Source: Sphingobacterium sp. SYP-B4668 (GTDB taxonomy: Bacteria > Bacteroidota > Bacteroidia > Sphingobacteriales > Sphingobacteriaceae). From it: a DNA stretch of 64,000 bases. Positions within the stretch are counted from its first letter, which is position 1; every line of letters begins with the position of its first letter. Positions 20,628 to 30,000 of this stretch are shown in pieces. The notes beneath the pieces are model-generated. The model was not told where the DNA came from and did not search any database. It saw only the letters and a program-made list of their open reading frames with translations. The stretch is taken from the NCBI RefSeq assembly GCF_027627455.1, contig NZ_CP115483.1:5332001-5396000 (forward strand), read 5' to 3'. Both the position numbers and the translations under genes were made by a program.

Positions 20628-22181
20628 TTATAACTTAATTTCTTCATCCTTAGCATTGAAGAAGTGAAACTCGGTTAAGCTGTAAGAAGCTATGGATTTA
20701 ACTTTTATCCATCGTCCGTACTTCATTAACCACTTCCATCTCTTCGACACAAAACCAGATTTGATGTAGGCCTCTATATAAGGGTGCACACATAATGTTA
20801 TTCCCTTATCGTTTTGCTCCTGAAGGATAAAACTCAAGTTACTTTCAATATCGTCCATTAAGACGATGCTTGATCGGATTTCGCCCGTCCCATCGCAGGT
20901 CGGACATTTTTCATTTGTCACTACGCTCATTTCTGGGCGCACACGTTGCCGTGTGATTTGCACCAAGCCAAATTTGCTCGGCGGCAATATAGTGTGTCTT
21001 GCGCGATCGACCAGCATACATTCCCTAAGGTAGGTAAACAGTTCCTTCCGATTGGTTGGTTTATGCATATCGATAAAGTCGATTACCACTATCCCTCCCA
21101 TATCCCGCAGACGCAGTTGTCTTGCTATTTCGCGTGCAGCTTCTTTATTGACCAACAACGCGTTATCTTCTTGATTTTCTTTATTGGCAGTCCGGTTTCC
21201 GCTATTGACATCAACAACGTGCAGGGCCTCTGTGTGCTCTATTACCAAGTAGGCACCCCCTTGCAGATTGACCGTCTTACCAAAAGAGGCCTTAATTTGT
21301 TTCTCTACACCGAAATGTTCAAAGATAGGTTCCTTATGCTTATAAAGCTTTACTATCTTCTCCAAATCAGGCGATATCTCCTGCACATACGATTTTGTTT
21401 CCTCGTAGATGACGGGGTCATTAACATATATATGCGTAAACTCGTCCGTCAAGATATCGCGTAAGATGGTAGAAGCTCTATCCATCTCGCCCAATACCTT
21501 CTGGGGAGGTTCAGCAGATTTAAGGCGTTTGGTAAATAATTCCCATTTCGAAATCAGGTCTAATAAATCTTTCTGCAATTCATCAACACCTTTTCCTTCG
21601 GATACTGTCCGGATGATTACGCCAAAATTAGCCGGCTTTATTCCCTCGACTATTTTCTTAAGACGTGTCCTTTCAGCACTTCCTTTGATTCGCTTCGAAA
21701 TAGAAACTGTACTTGAGAAAGGGACCAATACCACAAACCTTCCAGCGATCGACAAATCCGAGCTCAATCGTGGACCTTTTGTAGAGATAGGCTCTTTGGC
21801 TATCTGAACAGGCAATAGTACATTTCGGCTCAAGATATCCGAAATTTTGCCTGCCTTATCGATGTCCTTTTCTAACTTTAAACTATTGAGCAACTTCTCT
21901 TGATAGCTGCCATTCTTTACTATACGGGTAAGCTTGAGCAAAGATTGCACTTGAGGACCAAGGTCCAAATAATGCAAGAATGCATCCTTTTCGTAACCTA
22001 CATCTACGAAAGCAGCATTAAGTCCAGGCATGATTTTCTTTATCCTTCCCAGATAAATATCTCCAACAGCAAAATTGTTGTTTGCCTGTTCCTTGTTTAA
22101 TTCAACAAGCTGTTTGTCCTGTAGTAAAGCAATAGTTACCCCTTTATCTGGGGTAGAATCGATAATTAATTCCTTTACCAA
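20628..22181 (-). CDS. rng: Ribonuclease G/E family protein
   Basis: A 517-residue single-strand-specific endoribonuclease for rRNA maturation and mRNA decay. The N-terminal S1 domain (about 35-125) contains GDIYLGRIKKIMPGLNAAFVD; the catalytic domain carries DVNSG near 325 and VIDFIDM near 362 with the metal-binding Asp residues; the Zn-link CPTCDGTG is near 433. The length is that of RNase G, without the long C-terminal degradosome scaffold of RNase E. It is the last gene of an apparent operon HU - TPR - 29-residue peptide - rng. Confidence 0.95.
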   Translation of the reverse strand: MVKELIIDSTPDKGVTIALLQDKQLVELNKEQANNNFAVGDIYLGRIKKIMPGLNAAFVDVGYEKDAFLHYLDLGPQVQSLLKLTRIVKNGSYQEKLLNSLKLEKDIDKAGKISDILSRNVLLPVQIAKEPISTKGPRLSSDLSIAGRFVVLVPFSSTVSISKRIKGSAERTRLKKIVEGIKPANFGVIIRTVSEGKGVDELQKDLLDLISKWELFTKRLKSAEPPQKVLGEMDRASTILRDILTDEFTHIYVNDPVIYEETKSYVQEISPDLEKIVKLYKHKEPIFEHFGVEKQIKASFGKTVNLQGGAYLVIEHTEALHVVDVNSGNRTANKENQEDNALLVNKEAAREIARQLRLRDMGGIVVIDFIDMHKPTNRKELFTYLRECMLVDRARHTILPPSKFGLVQITRQRVRPEMSVVTNEKCPTCDGTGEIRSSIVLMDDIESNLSFILQEQNDKGITLCVHPYIEAYIKSGFVSKRWKWLMKYGRWIKVKSIASYSLTEFHFFNAKDEEIKL

Positions 22182-22358
22182 CAGCTACATATTTAAGATA
22201 CCGACCCGACACAATCGTCAAGGCAGCATCAATGAAACATAAATCCCGTTTAATGAAAAAATACAATCCATGTTTCCACAACCGCAGATTCACAGATTGT
22301 ACTCCGTTACTTCTGTTTATTGACCTCAGGACCACAAACATCCATAACTCACACAAGC

Positions 22359-22448
22359 CTATTTTTTCTTGTGTCTATTTTTTCTTAAACGTTTTTTACG
22401 CTTGTGTGTAGCCATTTTGTGTCTTTTTCTTTTTTTTCCGCTTGGCAT
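22359..22448 (-). CDS. 29-residue basic ribosomal-type peptide (AURKAIP1/COX24-like)
   Basis: The frame ATG...TAG encodes only 29 residues, MPSGKKRKRHKMATHKRKKR plus a Lys/Arg-rich tail ending in RHKKK. It matches the short, extremely basic Bacteroidota proteins annotated as AURKAIP1/COX24 (mS38-like) domain proteins, which are ribosome-associated. It lies 36 bp after the TPR gene and 177 bp before rng on the same strand. Too short for ordinary gene calling, but the composition and family recognition make it convincing. Confidence 0.85.
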   Translation of the reverse strand: MPSGKKRKRHKMATHKRKKRLRKNRHKKK

Positions 22449-22484
22449 AGCTCTAATGTTTTTAAATGATTATAAAATAATATG

Positions 22485-23321
22485 TTACTTACTTAATTCT
22501 TCGATACGTTTATCGATGAACTGAGAGAGAGAAGGATCAGAAGCCAGTTCTTTGCTTTTTTGAAAAGCAGCGATAGCATCACTCTTCATCCCAATGTTTT
22601 CATAGCCCGTGGCTAGATAAAAATATGACTCCGCATCCGGTTTCAATTCGATTACCGTCTTGAAACGTTCTACTGCTTTGTCAAATTGACGAGATTGCAA
22701 TGAAAACAATCCCAACGTTTTGTTAGCTTCTAAATTTTTAGGCTCTTTTGCTATAACCTCTCTTAAAATTGCAATACCGGACATTGGATTATTCGTACCT
22801 GTTACCATTGCAGCCCCCAAACCAGTTTTAGCATCAAGGTTAGCACCATCCAGCTTAGTCGCTTCTTCAAATGCATGGATTGCACTTTTATTTAGCTCCA
22901 TCGCCAAGGTCGTATCTTGAAGGTTCGTATAGGCCGCACGGTAAGCTTGTCCCGCTTTCAACCAGTATTCAAATTTTGGAGAAATCTTAGCCATTTCCTC
23001 ATAAACCAATGCTTGAGGAGCAGGCTTTGCAACGTCATCCCACTTTTGTGCCAATTGTTGATAGAGGTCAACCTTTTCATCATCCGATGCTTTTTCGATT
23101 TTTGCTTCCAAATCAGCAATCTCCTGAATGATATTGGCATCCAATCCTTGTTTAGCAGATTGGGAAATTTCATCAAGACTAATAACAGAAGAAGCCCCGG
23201 TACTTGCTGTACGCGATGCTTCTTCTTTTCCATCTACCAAACCACTGATTGGCTGTGCCAACAATGCTCCTACAAGAAGAACAACGAGGGCTACGACGAC
23301 AATCTGTTTGGTGTTTTTCAT
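22485..23321 (-). CDS. Membrane-anchored TPR-repeat protein
   Basis: A 278-residue protein with an N-terminal signal anchor (VVVALVVLLVGALLAQP, about 8-24), a coiled or helical region with DLEAKIEKASDDEKVDLYQQ, and several tetratricopeptide repeats in the rest (for example the unit containing AVERFKTVIELKPDAESYFYLATGYENIG). TPR proteins assemble protein complexes; the partner is unknown. It starts 22 bp after the HU gene, so is probably cotranscribed with it, as is often seen for this pair in Sphingobacteriaceae-type genomes (recalled, not checked). Confidence 0.85.
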   Translation of the reverse strand: MKNTKQIVVVALVVLLVGALLAQPISGLVDGKEEASRTASTGASSVISLDEISQSAKQGLDANIIQEIADLEAKIEKASDDEKVDLYQQLAQKWDDVAKPAPQALVYEEMAKISPKFEYWLKAGQAYRAAYTNLQDTTLAMELNKSAIHAFEEATKLDGANLDAKTGLGAAMVTGTNNPMSGIAILREVIAKEPKNLEANKTLGLFSLQSRQFDKAVERFKTVIELKPDAESYFYLATGYENIGMKSDAIAAFQKSKELASDPSLSQFIDKRIEELSK

Positions 23322-23343
23322 GATGAATCGTTTTTAAATAATA

Positions 23344-23628
23344 TTATTTATTCCCGTTTTTAACTTTCTCTACAAAAACCTTTGCTGGTTTGAAGCTTGG
23401 AACAAAGTGTTCAGGAATAATGATTGCTGTGTTTTTTGAAATGTTTCTTGCAGTTTTTTCAGCTCTTTTTTTCACTACAAAACTTCCGAAACCTCTTACA
23501 TAAACATTTTCTCCGCCGATCATAGCGTTTTTAACCACCTTGAAGAATGCTTCAACTGTCTCTTGTACATCTACCTTCTCTAAACCCGTTTTGTTAGAGA
23601 TTTCCGCGATAATTTCTGCTTTAGTCAT
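23344..23628 (-). CDS. HU-family DNA-binding protein
   Basis: A 94-residue nucleoid protein that binds and bends DNA as a dimer. The HU/IHF signature is VYVRGFGSFVVKKRAEKTAR, near residues 43-62, and the helical N-terminus starts MTKAEIIAEISNKTGL. The arm carries Ile-Pro near residue 70, consistent with the intercalating proline. The start at 23628 is the standard HU start; the longer frame to 23691 would overlap the promoter. A clear -7 box (TACCTTTG, 23696-23689) stands about 60 bp upstream. It leads the operon with the TPR gene. Confidence 0.95.
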   Translation of the reverse strand: MTKAEIIAEISNKTGLEKVDVQETVEAFFKVVKNAMIGGENVYVRGFGSFVVKKRAEKTARNISKNTAIIIPEHFVPSFKPAKVFVEKVKNGNK

Positions 23629-23688
23629 ATCTATTATTACTGTATTATTTTGTATTTCAACCCTTAGGCACACAGCACTTTGGGGACG

Positions 23689-23696
23689 CAAAGGTA
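23689..23696 (-). promoter_or_regulatory. -7 element of the HU operon promoter
   Basis: TACCTTTG on the minus strand, the same box as in both rRNA promoters. No good -33 TTTG was found at the expected distance, so only the -7 part is claimed. Confidence 0.55.
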
Positions 23697-23867
23697 TTGC
23701 TTTAAAATGAGCTTTGGAAATTATTTATGCGTTTTTTAATGAAAATGACTGCAAATACGCAAGACATTTTCCCTGACTACTCAAAATCACAAAAATTTAC
23801 CTAAGCAAATAAGCCACAAAAATACAGTTTTTTATACTGAATATCAAAGAGTTATTTTAAAAACATT

Positions 23868-23883
23868 CATTCCACGTGAAACG
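23868..23883. other. parS-like palindrome
   Basis: CATTCCACGTGAAACG matches the bacterial parS centromere form TGTTCCACGTGAAACA at 13 of 16 positions, with the whole CCACGTGAAAC core intact. It lies in a 300-bp gap without genes between the HU gene and the AONS-like gene. The function (ParB binding) is inferred from the motif only. Confidence 0.4.
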
Positions 23884-23993
23884 GATTTTTTACAAGCAAC
23901 TTTATTAGCATCATCTATGTTTAAACGTTCAGTATTCGACTCTCCAACATTGTACTATCCAAAAATAAATAGCACATAATCCGCACTCCCCTC

Positions 23994-25040
23994 TCAGTAA
24001 AAGACATTGACCAAGCCGGCCAATCGTTCCAAATCCCCTTGCCGATGCTGGCCACTGATTACAATGCGGTTCAGCAAGGGATCATCCTCCAGTGGATAGG
24101 GGAAACTTGATATCAATATCTTGTTCCTAACCAAATAGTCGTACAATTCAGCATCCCCAGAAGTAAATACAGCAAACTGAGCTGTATGGTTCAGTTGACT
24201 TCCCGCCAAATTTGCGAATTGTGAAATATTACGCTGAAGCTTTTCGAATTGATCCCCATATATTTGTTCTCCGTGCAATAGCGCATATATCGCAGCAGGT
24301 GCCCCAGGAGATGCCCCTGTAAAAAAAGTAGACCGCCTAAGTTCTGAGATTGTCGCTTTCTTTCCAAATATAACCCCAGCATCAGTCCCCATCCCCTTCG
24401 CAAGTGAAGCCACGACCAGCACTTCGATATGCTCGGGCAAATGAGCAATATCTACCGATGGTCTATTAAAATTCACCACACCTATCCCATGCGAATCATC
24501 CAACAGCAAGGTTATTTTTTTACAAACATCGATATCTCGGAGTAATCCGAAATCGTACATCATCGGCGTCATATTGTCCATCGCATTGCTGATTAGCACA
24601 AACGAAGTTTCGGAAGAACCATTGATATAACGAACAGTATCCGCTATCCAATCTTCAAAAGCACCACCTCTTCTTGGATTGCCCCCCAACCATAGTGCAG
24701 GATGACTGTGAGGAGCATACAAAATTTCTCCCTTTTCAACCAATCCTTTCACCGTAAGCTGGCCAGCGAGATAGCCGCTAGATAACAAAATTGCATCCTC
24801 AAATCCAAATCGCGACGCCACTACAGACTCCGCTTCGCCATATATCCCCAACTGCACATTGTTGTTCCTAGAGGTTCCATTATTAAGACCTAATTTCCGA
24901 ATACCCTCCACGTACAACTCAATATATGCCGCGTGATTCAATAAGCCTAGATAGGCCGTTCCTCCGAAAAACAAATACTCATCATCTTCCATCTGAATCG
25001 ATCGTCCCGTAGGTTGACTTAACTGTCTAAAAGTATTCAT
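23994..25040 (-). CDS. AONS/KBL-type PLP-dependent aminotransferase-fold enzyme
   Basis: A 348-residue fold-type I PLP enzyme resembling 8-amino-7-oxononanoate synthase and glycine C-acetyltransferase. Seen: GTSRNNNVQLGIYGEAE near 57 (the GS-R---G region), DDSHGIGV near 180 (cofactor Asp and His), and SLAKGMGTDAGV near 212 with the PLP Lys. It is somewhat shorter than the usual 385-400 residues, and other biotin genes are not nearby, so the exact condensation reaction is uncertain. The start at 25040 (MNTFRQLSQ) is preferred over 25085. A terminator-like hairpin of tRNA-Lys separates it from the tRNA upstream. Confidence 0.75.
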   Translation of the reverse strand: MNTFRQLSQPTGRSIQMEDDEYLFFGGTAYLGLLNHAAYIELYVEGIRKLGLNNGTSRNNNVQLGIYGEAESVVASRFGFEDAILLSSGYLAGQLTVKGLVEKGEILYAPHSHPALWLGGNPRRGGAFEDWIADTVRYINGSSETSFVLISNAMDNMTPMMYDFGLLRDIDVCKKITLLLDDSHGIGVVNFNRPSVDIAHLPEHIEVLVVASLAKGMGTDAGVIFGKKATISELRRSTFFTGASPGAPAAIYALLHGEQIYGDQFEKLQRNISQFANLAGSQLNHTAQFAVFTSGDAELYDYLVRNKILISSFPYPLEDDPLLNRIVISGQHRQGDLERLAGLVNVFY

Positions 25041-25109
25041 TATTGAAACTAGGTTTATACACGGCTTGTAACTTGTAGCATCCAATAACTTTCGCTGCCC
25101 AATTTACGA

Positions 25110-25146
25110 ACAAAGCCCCCAAAGACAAATACTTTGAAGGCTTTCT
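25110..25146 (-). terminator. Hairpin after tRNA-Lys
   Basis: AAAGCC...CCAAAG pairs with CTTTG...GGCTTT across a short loop on the minus strand just downstream of tRNA-Lys. The T tract is weak, so it may be a processing hairpin rather than a full terminator. Confidence 0.5.
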
Positions 25147-25150
25147 TTTG

Positions 25151-25223
25151 TGACCCCGCTGAGGCTCGAACTCAGGACCCACAGATTAAGAGTCTGTTGC
25201 TCTACCAACTGAGCTACGAAGTC
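25151..25223 (-). tRNA. tRNA-Lys (anticodon CTT)
   Basis: The minus strand folds as a tRNA: acceptor GACTTCG/CGGGGTC with two G-U pairs, D arm AGCTCAGTTGGTAGAGC, anticodon stem ACAGA/TCTGT with loop CTCTTAA (anticodon CTT), and T arm with GAGTTCGAGCC. CCA is not encoded. A consensus promoter lies 26 bp upstream. Confidence 0.95.
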
Positions 25224-25248
25224 ATTTCTTTCCTTACCGAATGCAAAA

Positions 25249-25279
25249 CAAAGTTACAGTTGTACATGACAAAACCAAA
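25249..25279 (-). promoter_or_regulatory. tRNA-Lys promoter
   Basis: TTTG (25279-25276), a 19-bp spacer and TAACTTTG (25256-25249) on the minus strand match the Bacteroidota consensus exactly and point at the tRNA-Lys gene. Confidence 0.8.
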
Positions 25280-25371
25280 CGTTTTTTTCATTTTTTTCAG
25301 TAAAATTCTACACAACAAAATATAGAAAAATTCCATCGCCAAATCAACACGGGTGGCAACCCACATATCCA

Positions 25372-25848
25372 CTAACGGATAAAAAAGTTAAGCGGAATAT
25401 TGACGCTAATAGACCCCGTCAATCCATCTATCTTCTTGAAACCCGATTTTTGATTGACATCAAAACCATACCCCACTCCAATATCCACCAGAGACATCAA
25501 ACTGATTCCAACCTTAGGCGTAATCGTATAAGGAGTAGCTTCAGCTTTTAGAAAAGGCCATATTCCGCTATCGCTAAGATAATAGGTAATCCCTAGTTCG
25601 GGGATTACAGTTGTACGATTCATCATCCATGTCAGATTTGCGCCAGCATCAATCTTCATATATTGATGGTCATTAGGAGCAAAGAGCCCCCATCCAGACA
25701 ATTTTAAGAAATTGCCACTTTGATACTGATATCCAATTGAAGGTCCCCATATCCAAGAAGTGCCAGTCCGCTGTTGCGGACGGATATCCTGCGCAAAAGA
25801 GGAGATTGTAACCACAGCCGATACTATCGAAAGAAATATCTTCTTCAT
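25372..25848 (-). CDS. Secreted small beta-barrel-like protein of unknown function
   Basis: A 158-residue protein with a clear signal peptide (MKKIFLSIVSAVVTISSFAQ, cut after residue 20). The mature part alternates hydrophobic and polar residues with many Gly and aromatics (WGPSIGYQYQSG, VDIGVGYGFDV) and ends in an aromatic-rich NFFIR, as in small outer-membrane barrels. No named family was recognised. It is convergent to nothing; tRNA-Lys lies downstream and a secreted-protein gene diverges upstream. Confidence 0.6.
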   Translation of the reverse strand: MKKIFLSIVSAVVTISSFAQDIRPQQRTGTSWIWGPSIGYQYQSGNFLKLSGWGLFAPNDHQYMKIDAGANLTWMMNRTTVIPELGITYYLSDSGIWPFLKAEATPYTITPKVGISLMSLVDIGVGYGFDVNQKSGFKKIDGLTGSISVNIPLNFFIR

Positions 25849-26037
25849 ATCAAGGGATTTTAATGTACACTAATTTACGACATATAATGACATTATTGAC
25901 ATTCCAAATAAATTAAAAAACAACTAGCTTTTTCTTATCAAAGTCCGGATTAAACAAATTCCTCCCCTTAACAAAAAATTCATATTGGGTTGATTCATCT
26001 TTTAGCTAAATTTGAAAGACAAAATATTAAAAGACAA

Positions 26038-27012
26038 ATGGATTACTGCAATTATTTACGAACCTACACCATTAGAGTGGTATTGCTCCTATTAACATGC
26101 TCAAGCCTACACGTCCATGCCCAATTTGGCAAACTTGGGGACCTGGTCAACAAGAGTGTCAGTAAGGCCCTCAACAGCACGCAACTCAAAATGTTGAAGA
26201 CAGACCCCATCACAACCAATTTCGATGATTGTAATCAAGACGACCTCCTTCCTTTGGACTTTGGAAGTGATTCCGTCAAGACCCCGCTCTGCGACCTTCA
26301 CTCTGACTACTCCACCACTACAGGGTTTCGGTTAAAACCAGGATTCTACATCGGTACATTTAAGAGCTTCTGTCTACAAGCGGGCACTTATGGTCCCACT
26401 AAAGGCGATGGTTATCTATTTGCACCTCTCGCTGGCCCAAAAGAGAAGACGGCGAGAACACTTATTGCCAATTGGGAAAACCATCCCGAAATAGAACAAT
26501 CCCAGGTTCAACTTTTACTATGGGCGCTTATTGCCAAGACTAATTTCTCCAAACTATCTCCTCAACTACAAGCCACCGCAGCTGTCCTACTCAGCCAAAA
26601 CGACCTTAGCGCATTAGGAAGTTCCGTGATTGACTACCTTAGCGAAGAAGCCATACAGTCTGTCACCACCAACCTCCCCGAACCCGCCAAAACCATCATC
26701 GAAATCGAAAATAAGATTAGAGGTCTCATGTATCAAGCCAATGCCTCCTATCAGGACATTGAAAATCTTGCCATGCTTACAGGCGCCGCACCGACAAACG
26801 AAAAATTCCCCAGAGGGGTTTGGAGCCGTCATCCCGATGGATATTATATCAAATACCTTCCTACAAGCTACGCTAAGACTACCGTAGAAATTTACATACC
26901 ACAGCAAATCGAATACATAGATTTCTTTCCAACAGGCGATGTCGCCGTGCCCGCTTCGCGCGGCTCACAGCGACTAGGCCAATCTAATGTACTTATCTGC
27001 GAAAATGACTAA
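26038..27012 (+). CDS. Secreted protein of unknown function
   Basis: A 324-residue protein with an N-terminal hydrophobic signal (IRVVLLLLTCSSLHVHAQ). The mature part has several Cys and a segment GFYIGTFKSFCLQAGTYGP followed by KGDGYLFAPLAG and a helical stretch QVQLLLWALIAKTNF. Similar sequences occur in Bacteroidota secreted proteins without a named function, to my recollection. No catalytic motif was recognised. The start at 26038 places the signal sequence at the N-terminus; the frame is open from 25990. It is convergent with the large tricorn-like protease and shares its terminator. Confidence 0.55.
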   Translation: MDYCNYLRTYTIRVVLLLLTCSSLHVHAQFGKLGDLVNKSVSKALNSTQLKMLKTDPITTNFDDCNQDDLLPLDFGSDSVKTPLCDLHSDYSTTTGFRLKPGFYIGTFKSFCLQAGTYGPTKGDGYLFAPLAGPKEKTARTLIANWENHPEIEQSQVQLLLWALIAKTNFSKLSPQLQATAAVLLSQNDLSALGSSVIDYLSEEAIQSVTTNLPEPAKTIIEIENKIRGLMYQANASYQDIENLAMLTGAAPTNEKFPRGVWSRHPDGYYIKYLPTSYAKTTVEIYIPQQIEYIDFFPTGDVAVPASRGSQRLGQSNVLICEND

Positions 27013-27016
27013 ATAG

Positions 27017-27047
27017 AAAAAGAGAGCCCAATCAAGCTCCCTTTTTT
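27017..27047. terminator. Terminator between convergent genes
   Basis: AAAGAGAGC and GCTCCCTTT pair with one mismatch, with an A run on the left and TTTTTT on the right. It can serve both the secreted-protein gene and the protease gene. Confidence 0.7.
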
Positions 27048-27048
27048 A

Positions 27049-30000
27049 TTATTTCAAATCATTAATAATTTCCTGTATTGCCCTTTCAAGTTGAGGATCT
27101 CGCTCCTCTATCCGGTCCACAAAGGTATTCCTGACGGCAATGTCTGGAGAGACCCCCGTCAATTCCAAGTCCTTTCCGTCCAACGTATAACAGCCCCAAG
27201 CGGGCACCCGATACATCGAGCCATCCACTAGGCCCTTTGCCGACGTAAAAATAATCCAACGATAAGTCTCTGTTCCAATAATTTTTCCCAATTTCAACTC
27301 CTTGAAGCCCGCCGCTGTCATCTCAGCATCACTCAAAGACTGCTCATTGATCAACAGTACAATCGGCTTGGCCGCGGGAGCAAAGTTACTCTGCGGCGAT
27401 CGTTTACCATCCCTATACTGCCAATGTAAATACGGCCGTTGTGACAAAAACCGCAGCACCTCGTCATGCACATTGCCTCCAGTGTTGTAACGAAGATCTA
27501 AGATAATAGCTTCCTTATTATTCTCTTGCTCTGCCATGTCCAATAAAAATTGCTCCAGCTGCTCCCCGCCCATATTTTTCATATGCGAGTAAGCAATTCG
27601 GTTCTTGCTCAAAGCGTCTACCCTCGACCGATTTCCCTTAATCCATTCGTCATACAATTGTTCCCTTTGCGTCGTCGTAGATTGTGGCCTTATATTAGTC
27701 TTGACCTTCTTTCCATCACGAACGAATGTTAACTCCAATTCCTCCGCAAGGGATGGTTGCGTAAAGTAAAAGTCTCGATCCATCGATTTATCCAGTTTTC
27801 GTCCATTTATTTCCACCAGCTGATCTCCCACCTTTACATCCACACCCTTTCTCCCCGCAGGTCCTCTTTGGATGATTTGCGACACCTTATAGGGATCTTT
27901 TTGGTCATATAATATTCCTGTTTCATTCGTCACATACACAAAGTTTCTTCGCTCCTCAGGACCAGACGAATTGAAGCCCAAATGTGAGGCATTCAACTCT
28001 CCCAGCATATCGTTCAATAGAATCCGAAGGTCTGACCTATTATTGATATTTGGGAGGTAAGCCTCATACCTTCTCTTTATTCCCTCCCAATCCACTCCGT
28101 GAAATGTTCCGTCGTAAAAATTTTCCTCAATTCCAGCCCATGTTTCGTAAAACATTTGTGCAAACTCCTTTTCCAGATTACGTTGAAATTTCAATGATAC
28201 TTCCACTTTATCAAGCTTATTGGCCTCCAAATTATATTTTTGGATACCTCCGCGGCTCAACGCGTAATATTTCCCTCCCGATTCAAAAAAAGAATTCACC
28301 CCGCCATCGACCACCTTTTCCGTCTTATTTGGAACAAAGGGCTCCATCACCGTCCTATATAGCGCCCCACGCCCTTCATGATTAGAAGAGAAGAATAGGT
28401 ACGTCTTATCGCCCTTCTTAAATACAGATGGATTGTACTGCGATCCGAACGCTGGACTCGCCAATGTAATACGATCCATTAGCCCTTGTGTATCTATCAT
28501 CACCATCGGTTTTATGGTTGAGGCAGCCTTCGTCTCATCCTTCTTATCTTGACCATTCTTCTTCACCGCCGTAGAGTCGCGCTTCGTGTTGCTCGACTCG
28601 TCAAACAACTCATCAAACTTAGCGCTGCGGTAGTCTTCATCAAAATCCTCCAAAGCCATCCTATAAATCCTAGCATTTTGCATACCAGTAGGGTAGGAGG
28701 GCTTCGTCCTATTACTCGCAAAGTAAATATACTTCCCATCTGGCGACCAAGCAGGCGAAGTTTCGGATACTCCGGTGTTCGTCAAATTAATAGTACTATT
28801 TGTTTTCAAGTGATGTACCAAGATATCCTGCTCAAAATTACGGTACGCTGTGAACAATACATATTCGCCATCTGGGGAGAATGACGGAGACGAATTTTGA
28901 AAAGCCCAAATTTCATCCTTCACAATAGTTTTGCTTTTTAAGCTCGTTAAATCCAGCAAGCGCACTTCATCACGACCACTGAGGTATACCGCCTGCGTCC
29001 GTTCCTTATTAAATGCGATATCTCTATTATTACGATGGTCCTGCGTAAGCTGTTTCTCTCCACCTTTTCCATCGGCAGTCGTCGTAAACCAGTTTAAGTA
29101 CCCCTCGTACGTCTGGCTATAGAGTAATGTCTTGTTGTCCTTTAACCAACTCACCTCCATTACTCTTTCACCGTGGCTTGGCATCTGTCTAACAAATTTC
29201 CCATCAATATCACTCACAAACAGTTCACCCCTAGACACAAATGCCATCTTCTTTCCATCCACCGAAACGTCCAGATAACTAACATTATCTTTGATATCGA
29301 ATTCCTGCTGCTTCCCTAAAACCTGATTTCTACTCAGGGAGATTTTAGGCTGTATAGTCTTTTTAGTTTCGACATCATAAACAAACAGTTGGTAATCCTT
29401 TTCAAACACCACCTTCGCTCCATTTGCCGATACAACCGGTCGCTTGATTGAGGTTGAAAATTTTGTCAATGCCACCTTCTTGTCGTTCGCAAATGTATAA
29501 AGGTTAAATTCATCGCTCCCTTCATCAGAAGCGAAATAGATATTCCCCTTTAAATCCACACTCGCCCAAAAATCTTTGCCTTCATAATCCGTATACTGTT
29601 TAAACACTTTGCTTTTCAGGTTATAAGAAAGAATATCAGGATTGAAAGCTCCTTTATAGCGTTTTCGATTCGCTGACGAATAGCTCTCCCAAGAATCGTT
29701 GAACAACAATTCCCCTTTTGGAGACTCTACCACATTGTGTATGGTATTAAAATAATGAGGAAAGAGCCTTTCGGCAGTACCTCCGCCAATATTCACCCTA
29801 TAACTTGTAAACCTATTGTAGCGGGAGGACGTAAAATAGATTGATTGACTATCCCAACTCCAACTATCTACTTCATCTCCAGCATCGTGATACGTCAATT
29901 GCTTGATATCTCCTCCCTCCATCGGCATCGTATAGACATCCATATTTCCATTTTGACTTGAGGAGAAAGCAAGCCACTTCCCATCGGGAGATATCCTTGG

